Source: Toxotes chatareus (Eukaryota > Chordata > Actinopteri > Toxotidae). Taken from it: a DNA stretch of 64,000 nt. Shown piece after piece: positions 50,901 through 59,900 of the stretch (positions are counted from its first letter, which is position 1; every line of letters begins with the position of its first letter). Below the pieces are notes generated by a model. It was not told the origin of the DNA. It searched no databases and worked only from the letters and a program-made list of their open reading frames with translations. The DNA lies in contig CM028891.1 in the NCBI GenBank assembly GCA_016801885.1, positions 15,599,017-15,663,016 of the forward strand, given 5' to 3'. The position numbers and the translations under genes are program-made.

Positions 50901-53900
50901 ACACCTGCTACACGACTGGTTTATCAGCTCATTAGTTCACACCCAGAAGATAAAACGTCTCCAACTGAAGTTTGAATATATTATGGAAAAAAGGAGCAGC
51001 TATAAAAGAAGCATCAGGCTGTTTGGGTAAATAATTGATTCAGAGGGTGTAGGAGTATGTTTCTATGTATTCACGTAAAACTTTATACAGTATATCCTTG
51101 AAACTGGGACAGTGAGAGATGTACCTTAGAGCCGGCCTTGTTTTATACTGATGGTTACTGTACACTCCTAGGTTTCAACAGCTGGTCTGGGCATTGGAAG
51201 TTTCTGGTCACAAATATCACAATCACTGTCAATATTTAAATATTTCTTTAACAAATCTTTGAGTCTATAACACTTAATGTCATTTTCTGATCCATTGCAG
51301 GCAGTGGACAGGTCGTCAGAAGACTCAGGGTCCAGGAGGGATTCTTCATCAGATGTCTTCTGTGACGCCACCAAGGAGGGTTTGCTGCATTTCAAGCAGC
51401 TAAACACAGACAAGGGCAAGGTGTGCACTGTCTCTACATAGCCTTCATATCATGTAACTCATACACTGGCACAGAAAGCACAGTATACACCTGCAGATCC
51501 ATGTACACAGACCTATGTAAGCATTACATGACCTGTAACTTGGTTTGTAAACAGTAAAAAGTCTGACCTTGTTTTACTATATAACTCTTTCTGACTGTTT
51601 CACCTGTTTGACCAGTTTGAACTCACAGCTGCCTTTGACCTCGTTGTATGAGGTCTCCTATTGTCCTCCAGGCAGTGATTATGGGTTATGAAAGCAACAA
51701 TAGCAGCGTTTTTGACACGACTGAAAAACAAGATTGTAGTTTAATTCCTTCCATTCTGCTTTGTAAAACTGTGTTTCTGCAGCGTGTCGGAGGGGGTATG
51801 CGGCCGTGGAAACAGATGTACGCTGTGTTGAGAGGCAACTACCTCTGCCTGTATAAAGACAAAAAAGAGGGGCAAGCTCATGCCAACTGCCAAGCAGTAG
51901 ACGAGCCCCTGCCAATCAGCATCAAAGCCTGTCTGATTGACATCTCATACAGCGACACGAAGCGTAAGAACGTGCTGCGACTGACCACGTCGGACTGTGA
52001 GTACCTGTTCCAGGCTGAGGACCGGGAGGACATGCTGGCCTGGATCAGAGTCATACAGGAGAACAGCAACCTGGATGAGGAGGTAAGAACCATGCATTCA
52101 AACAGTTGAGGAAGTGATCGGTTATTGTGCAAAACACTGGCACAAGACACGAGGGAATCACTCGTATGAACAGTTTCACTTTTTTCTAAGTGGCATGTTC
52201 GAGTGATTTAAGAGTACAAGCATCTACAAACAAAATTAAAGAGTGGTCCAGACCTGTTGTATAAGTCACTGAGTGGATCTGCAGTGTGTGGAGTTTGTTT
52301 TTTTTATGATTTTTACTGGCATACTTTGGCAACTTAAACAGCTCATTAGTTCTCACTAGGACAGCTGCCTCAGGGTCTTTATGCAGGTCACTGTCCGGGG
52401 GAACATTCTCCTGTTTACACTTGTTAGTGTAACATTACCTACAGTGCTGCATAATATTCCATTTCAATGACTCTCATGTCCTTTTGGCCTCCTCCCATCA
52501 AGTCATGGCCTGTTTTGCTTTAGAGAGAGAGATTTTTTAGCTGCTAACTTCATGTCGTACCATGCCTGACTTGTTTCTGCTGCAGTGCACTGCTGCTGTG
52601 AGGACACAGTTTACACCTGCACCATTAAATATTTTCTAATGACTAAAAACTAATATTTCTATGAATATAACCTGCCCACAAATGGAGCAGCACAGGTGGT
52701 CCTTTATAGCAATTTTAGGGATGTCAGTATGCAAATAGTTGGAGCTCAGGTGATTGACAGAACATTCATCTGCAAATATTTTGATAATTAATTGTTGAAG
52801 CGATTTTCAGCTTTTCTATATGCTCACCTCACTGTGTCTTAAAATAGGTGAGTCTCCTGTCAGTAGAAATTTAAGCCTGTCTTTCCCCTCTTTTCAGGAC
52901 ATAAGTACACTGTCCATACTGTGACATTCTGATGGTCTTACCTGTGTCACCTGATAGCAGCAGGTTATATAAAGATCCGTTATGGTCTCTTAGGGGGTTG
53001 AGAGGAACTGTTGCACCTGATGCCTTAACCATCATCTTTTGTGTCTCATGTCCATTCTGCTCCGCTCCCCTTTCCTTCCCTCCTCTTTTCTTTCTTTTTT
53101 TAGAACGCGGTCTTCACCAGCCATGACCTCATCAGCAGGAAGATCAAGGAGTACAACACCTTGATGAGGTAAGAACAAGGAGGAGGGGAACAAGGGAACT
53201 TAGCTGGAAAGAAGAGGGATGTGTTCACACATTGGAGAAATTCTTACAGTGCTGTGTAGTAAGCTCTGACTGGAAAGCTCATCTGGTGTTTATGTCCTTG
53301 TCTTACCCAGCCCGACAGGCAGCAAGACAGAGCCGTCGCCCAAACCTTCTCGCCAGTCGCTGAGCATCAGACAGACACTGCTGGGAGGCAAAGGAGAGAC
53401 CAAAGCAACAAGTCCACACTCACCCAAACCTGAGCAGGAGAGGAAGAACATGCACAAAGGTAGGGAAAGATGAAGAAAATCATTTTATGTGTGATACAGC
53501 TTTTATTTTGTAAGGAGTGTCTCTATATCCCAAAATTAGAACATTTCCCCAAATCAAACCTCTGCTTTCCCATTGTACTTCATTTTGCACTATGCATGCA
53601 GATGACACCAGCCCTCCCAAGGATAAAGGGACATGGAGGAAGGGCATCCCAGGGCTGATGAGGAAACCTTTCGAGAAGAAGCCGTCTCCTGGGGTCACCT
53701 TTGGAGTGAGACTGGACGACTGTCCTCCTGCACAGACCAACAAGGTTTGTACTGATTTAATTTTCAATAAAAACATGAAAAGAATAAATACATTGGTGCA
53801 GAAAACTACAAAATCTGAACCGTTTATAAAGATATTATCTGCCTAAATTTGTACCTTGCTGTATGCATTAGTTTCACTACTTTGACATGTACTTCATGTG

Positions 53901-56900
53901 TTCTTTTTCACAGTGATAACATATTGCATGTCCAACAAGCCAAACATTTTCTCCGTTTGTGTGCCCTCTAGTTTGTGCCGCTGATTGTGGAGGTCTGTTG
54001 TAAGCTGGTGGAGGAGAGGGGGCTGGAGTACACGGGCATCTACAGAGTCCCTGGAAACAACGCTGCCATCTCCAACATGCAGGAGGAGCTCAACAACAAG
54101 GGCATGAATGATATCGATATCCAGGACGATGTGAGTGTCACTTAATCGATCCACTGTTACTTTAATTAAACTCTCCTTGAAGTCTCGCATTTTTAAGCAC
54201 TGTCCTGAATGTGTCTGGGACAAATGGAGCTGTTTGCAGGACTGAAAGTTTCAAAGCTGCAGGTGTACGTGGATGTGTGAACACAGAGCAACAGAGAGCT
54301 TTTTGTTTAGACTTTCCCCACACCGCACACTTGCCAGTAATGTGTCATTTAGTATCATTAAAAGAAATGTATTTATGGAGGTTCTTGGCATCCAGAGCAA
54401 CATGCAGTGAATGCCAAAGCATATGTACTTTAACTTGTATTTCTAGATTCCAAACATTACAAGCAGCTAATAGGAGAAGTCAGAGCTACAGCAGCCTGAC
54501 AGTGAATGTCGCAAAATAAACTTCTAAGCCTAGAACTATTATGCATGTTGATTAAATTTCCACCTTTCTTGCATGATTTAGCATCATTCCCGATTCATGT
54601 TCCTGTTTTACAGAAATGGAGGGACCTCAATGTGATCAGCAGTTTACTCAAGTCCTTCTTCCGTAAACTTCCAGAGCCATTATTCACTAATGGTAAGTTG
54701 TTTTTCAAAGATCATGTGTGCCATCTAGTGGCCAACAATTAAACCTACAGCCCAGAAACATAACTGTGTTTTAGAAAAAAAAAATCCTTTTCTTTTCTTT
54801 TCTTTTCTTTTCTACCCACAGATAAATACACAGACTTTATAGAGGCCAACAGAATAGAGGATCCAGTCGAGAGGCTCAAAGTGCTCAAGAGGCTGGTGAG
54901 TAGCTCATTACATCTTTTTGTTGTACTGTAAATTACCCCCACCTTTTCCTGACATATATTAATTTCCTTATTTCCATTATTTCCATCCTTGTTCACTTGT
55001 AAAGCTTCTGTCTCTGTGTTTCCACTATTTCCTCATAGCTGCATGAGTTGCCAGATCATCACTATGAGACCCTCAAGTTCCTCTCAGCTCATCTAAAAAC
55101 TGTGGCTCAAAACTCAGAGAAGAATAAGGTTTGTAGCTTAATGTTTTTTTTTTTGTTTGTTTGTTTGTTGTTTATTAGAGAATCAGAAATTTACAATAAA
55201 CTATGCTCTCCTGTGTTTTAGATGGAGCCTAGGAACCTGGCCATCGTGTTTGGTCCCACTCTGGTGCGCACCACTGAGGACAACATGACTCACATGGTTA
55301 CACACATGCCAGACCAGTACAAGATTGTGGAGACCCTCATTCAAAATGTGAGAATCAGATCTTTTCGTATGCTCTTCAGTCATCCTGATCCTCACATATA
55401 CACAAAACTTATTATTCTTATGCTGTTCTTCCTTCCAGTATGACTGGTTTTTCACTGAAGATGGAAATGGCGATCCAGTGGTGGGTACAGGCATCAGTGC
55501 CAGAAGATTTTTTTTCTTTCTGCTCTGTACCGTCTTAGGTTAGGTTTAAGCGTCTCCACTTCAATTCAGTTCAGTTATTCATCCCTTAAGTGGCAATTTT
55601 ACAGTTTCACTCTCTTTAGATAAATTTGTGGACGTTTCGAACTACATCTTAGTGAATCTGGTCGGTAACGTGTTACATTTCTTACCTGCAGACTGTGTCC
55701 CAGGAGGAGAGCGCAGTGGAGTCTCAGCCTGTCCCTAACATCGACCACCTCCTCACCAACATCGGCCGTACAGGCACATCGCAGGGCGAAGTATCAGGTA
55801 ACACGCTGCCTTCGGCAGATCGACTCTGTGGTGGGTTAAGCTTTCTCTGCCCTTTCACTGCTGAGCACTGTGGACAAAGAGAGATTGGTGGTGTTTAAAC
55901 TGGTGACGGATGTTGATGATTCTGCTTCTTCCCTAGGCCAAGCTTCCCCTTTGCTTCTTTGGCCGTTGCCACTAGATAGAAATGTCTATGGCTAACCATG
56001 AGTCCAAATGCCTGTGTGGTTTCCAGGGGACAATTTATTTGTGTCACTCAAAGGATGCGATAAATTGTCACGTTTTTTCATTTGCTTTCAGAGATCTACC
56101 CCTGTTCCTTGTTATTTGTCAGTCATTTGTTGATTAGTAGATTTAGATATCCTTCTCCTTTTTTAATTATCCCTCTGCCCCTTAATACCTTGTTTTGGTC
56201 AAACTCCATTACTGGGCTGTGTCCCCCTCCCCCCTTTATCCTGCCTACTGTTGCACTAATACGGCATGTTCTTTCCCACGTCAGAAAATAGATGTTTTTA
56301 CAGTGAAAGGCGACCTCTGATTCCTCTGTCTCTAGTGAGGCTCTGTCGGGTGTCCTAAAGGCTTTCCCAGCATTCACACATACTGATCTTGACACAGGCC
56401 AAGTGGGAGGAGTCTATCACACCATGATGTCACTGATGGACTCTATAATGTCCGTGATGGACAGCTGGAACTGTAGGAAGAAGGAGGATTGTTGCCCCCA
56501 ATGTAGCTGCCTAGTCTGCAGGAACCCGCGGTTCTTTTAAGCGCAAGAATTGCCAAAGAGAAAAAAAAAAGCGTTAAACAAAGAATCCGTGACGAAAAGG
56601 GGAAGTGAAGCGGCTACACGGTACTGTACGGTGTCCGGTGTTGTGGGTTTTCTATCAGAGTATACCTAACACGGGCCGGTGCTACTGTCTGAAAGGCTCT
56701 CCGCTGTCTCTCCTCACTGTCCTGCAAGCTTGCCAACAGGAGAGATAGCATGGTATGGTTTCTACGTCACAAGTCAGTGTGCACCTGCATATTGTGCCAT
56801 CATCTGTATTGTAAGGGGTGTATAGGGGGGCTTGGCTATGTCACACAAACAAAAAAAACAAATTTTAGTTAAAAATTAAGGATGTCACAAGCAGATACGA

Positions 56901-59900
56901 TCACAGAGCAGGTGAGGACTGATCATAGGTTTTCCTTGCTGACACTCTCTTTCTCATGTAGTGTCCACTTTTTTCATATAGCTAGCCCCTCTGTGACCCC
57001 CCTGTCACTTCTCTTTTATTTTTTGGTTTCTTCCATAGCCGTCCATCTCTGTCATCACCGTGTCACTGTTGTCATGGCAGCTCATGTCACCGCCACATAT
57101 TTGCTTCATCAATTCAGCTAAAAGAAAGCGGAGATAATTGAGGATTTTGCATAGTTTATCTGTGGGATTAGGTATCCTCTACCTACAAATACTTCTGTAG
57201 TTCTCACAGCTGACTTTGAATGTCCAGACAGATATTTTATCTTGTTTACTTATTCTTTGATAGAAAGTCAATCTGAATTTTGTCAGCTTTAGGCCATTTT
57301 ATTCACGCAGTTCTTAAATGGCTGCTCATGTTTAAACCAGTGGTTCCCAACTTGGGAGCTGCAAGATAATTTCCCCAAGGGACCTCCCAAAGGGATCAAT
57401 AAAGTATATTCTATTCTATTCTATATTCTAAATCTACAGTAGGGAAAAAAAAAGAACTTCTTTCAACAAAAAGTTATGGTTATTTTTAGACTTAAATAAA
57501 TAGATATTTAGATAAATTGTTTCTTTTTTTGAGACACAATGATGACCAAAGGTTTAAAGTGTAAATTTCTTTAAGCCAAAGTGTCGGGAACCACTGGTTT
57601 AGGCCACATTTAATATTTGAGAAATTCTTTTGTTGCAAGAAGAAAAAACGGTTAAGTAAGTTAAAAAAAACAAAAACAATTTAGGCATCAGAAAAGTTTT
57701 GGGATCAGCAGAGAAGCTCAGGTATTGTCTTGTCTCTATGTTCTCATCAATAAACACTGCGATAGGGTTTGTGTCTGCATATCCTTGTGTTGCATGGCAC
57801 ATTATCTGCTCCACTGTTCTGCTGCTGTTAAGTGTATTTGGTGTGTTCATTGCTAAAGTTGCACTCAGTATCACTACGAAACTCTGGGGAAGATTAGAAC
57901 TACCTAGACTTTACTTGGACTGGATACTCGGATGTTAGAGTTGGGAAAGAACATCACATGCCATGTATATGTGGACCTGAGTGTAACGTAGAGCTCATCT
58001 GTCGCTGTGTGCAGCATGACCTGTTGTCTGCTCATGTATGTGCTCTCTTGTCATTAGTCTCGTCTGTTGTGTGTTTTCACTCTCCACATGGTTCCTCCCA
58101 TCAACGTTGTTCTCTTCTACTTTTTTTTCCCTCCCTGAATCATTTTGATGTCTTGCACTTCCTGTGTTTGCCTGTGGTGTAAAATCATCTAACATGTCTC
58201 TGTCTTCTCTTCACCTACAGATTCACCGACTAGTGACTCAGCTAAATCAAAGGTGAGTGTATGTGCCCAGTGAAATCCCTGTCAGGCCACTGCTAGTGTA
58301 GGATGAAGGGGAGGTAGGTGATGAGCAGGAAAGATCGCCTCCACCTCTAGTCAAGACCAGCATCAGATAAACTTACCACAGCAAACAGTTACAAGGTTGT
58401 TTCACCCAAATCACAACAAAAACAGTTAGGCTAAGTACAAAAGTGTGTCTTCTGTAGTTTTGGGAGAAACAACCCGGTAACTGTTTGCAACAATCAGTCC
58501 AATTTGTACTGACCAGACAAAGCCTACGGTACACCCAGTGAGCAACAGCTTGCCATGCCAAAAGTTACCAGTGCCATTAAATTCCCAAATTCTACCTGCT
58601 TAGAGACATCAAACGTCCTACTTGTGCCTGAGCTCAGGATTAAGTAGTTACATGACATAAAATGGAAAAAGAAAATTCAGAATGTGTCATTAGCGACAGC
58701 AGCTGCCTTTCATCATTGCACTGCTGATACATTGCTGCTTCTCTTCAGCTTTATTGCCACATCATGCCAAAGCTCAGGCTCATGCAGGGGTGCTTCAGTT
58801 CATCCTGTGCTACTGCTGCTTCTGCATTAAAGCTGGCATGGAAACAACAGTGTGCTCCCTGTTAATGACGCCTGTTAATGTTCCTCTCTCTGTCCACTTT
58901 TCTGGTTTGTGGTGCTTCATGGGAGCAGGTGGAGTACAGGTTTAAGTTTCCAGGCAGTGATGAAGGGATTTTGTTCTCTTTGACATGCTCATGATTCCCA
59001 GCATCTGAAATTCTTTCTGAAATTTCATTCTGAAATTTTTGCTTCCTCCTGCTCTCTCTTTCTCCCTCCATCTTTCCCTTCTGTCAGGGTTCCTGGGGCT
59101 CAGGGAAGGACCAGTGCAGCCGAGAGCTCCTGGTCTCCTCCATCTTTGCTGCAGCCAGCCGCAAAAGAAAGAAGTCAAAGGAGAAGCCGCAGCCTAGCAG
59201 CTCAGATGATGATCTGGATGCTGTGTTCCCCAAGAAGGAAATTCCTGGCCAGAAGCCGAACCACCACGGCCTCCTGATGGAGGCACAGTGTGAGACTGAT
59301 CCTAGCCCCAATGCAAAACCCAATGCAAAGCAACAAGTACGGGCAGAGGAGAGGAAGGAGAACGGAAGAACTGCAGAGCTGACACCTAAAGCCAAGAGAG
59401 AGCACAGAAACTCCTTATTCCTGAAGGAGAAGACTCCATCCAGGAACTCGTCACCTTCCCCCTCCCCATCCCCAAATATCAGCTACCAATCAGCTCCTCA
59501 AGGGAAGTCCTCGCTGTCGGATCCCCCATCTCAGCTGGATGAAAACACGTCAGACCTCGGGACCATGAGCTCTGGAGCATCAGTGCCACGGTCAAGACCG
59601 AAAAAGTGGACAGCTGGAGTGTCCTCTGACCTGCCTGCAGGAACATGTATTGGATTGGGAGCAGGTGCAGGGGCCTCTGCCGGTGCAGAAGTGAGCTCCA
59701 TAACCTCAGACTACTCCACCACTTCTTCCATCACGTTCTTGACCGGAGCAGAGTCCAGCGCACTCAGTCCAGAGCTGCAGGGTGGGGAGGAGGCAGATGA
59801 CGAACGCAGTGAGCTCATTAGCGAGGGACGACCCATGGAGACGGACAGTGAAAGTGACTTCCCGGTTTTTGCCCCAGGCGGTGGCAGCAGCCAGTCCACA

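Larger units (their letters stand above)
55798..58220. other. arhgap21 intron 23
   Basis: 2.4 kb. Contains a candidate alternative terminal exon (56,398-56,540) and a hAT-type MITE (57,338-57,596). The remainder is AT-rich and noncoding. Confidence 0.8.

Noticed and set aside
57699..57938. 79-codon frame with a hydrophobic stretch in intron 23
   Set aside because: Follows a MITE in AT-rich DNA; no splice sites or recognised family; the hydrophobicity looks incidental.
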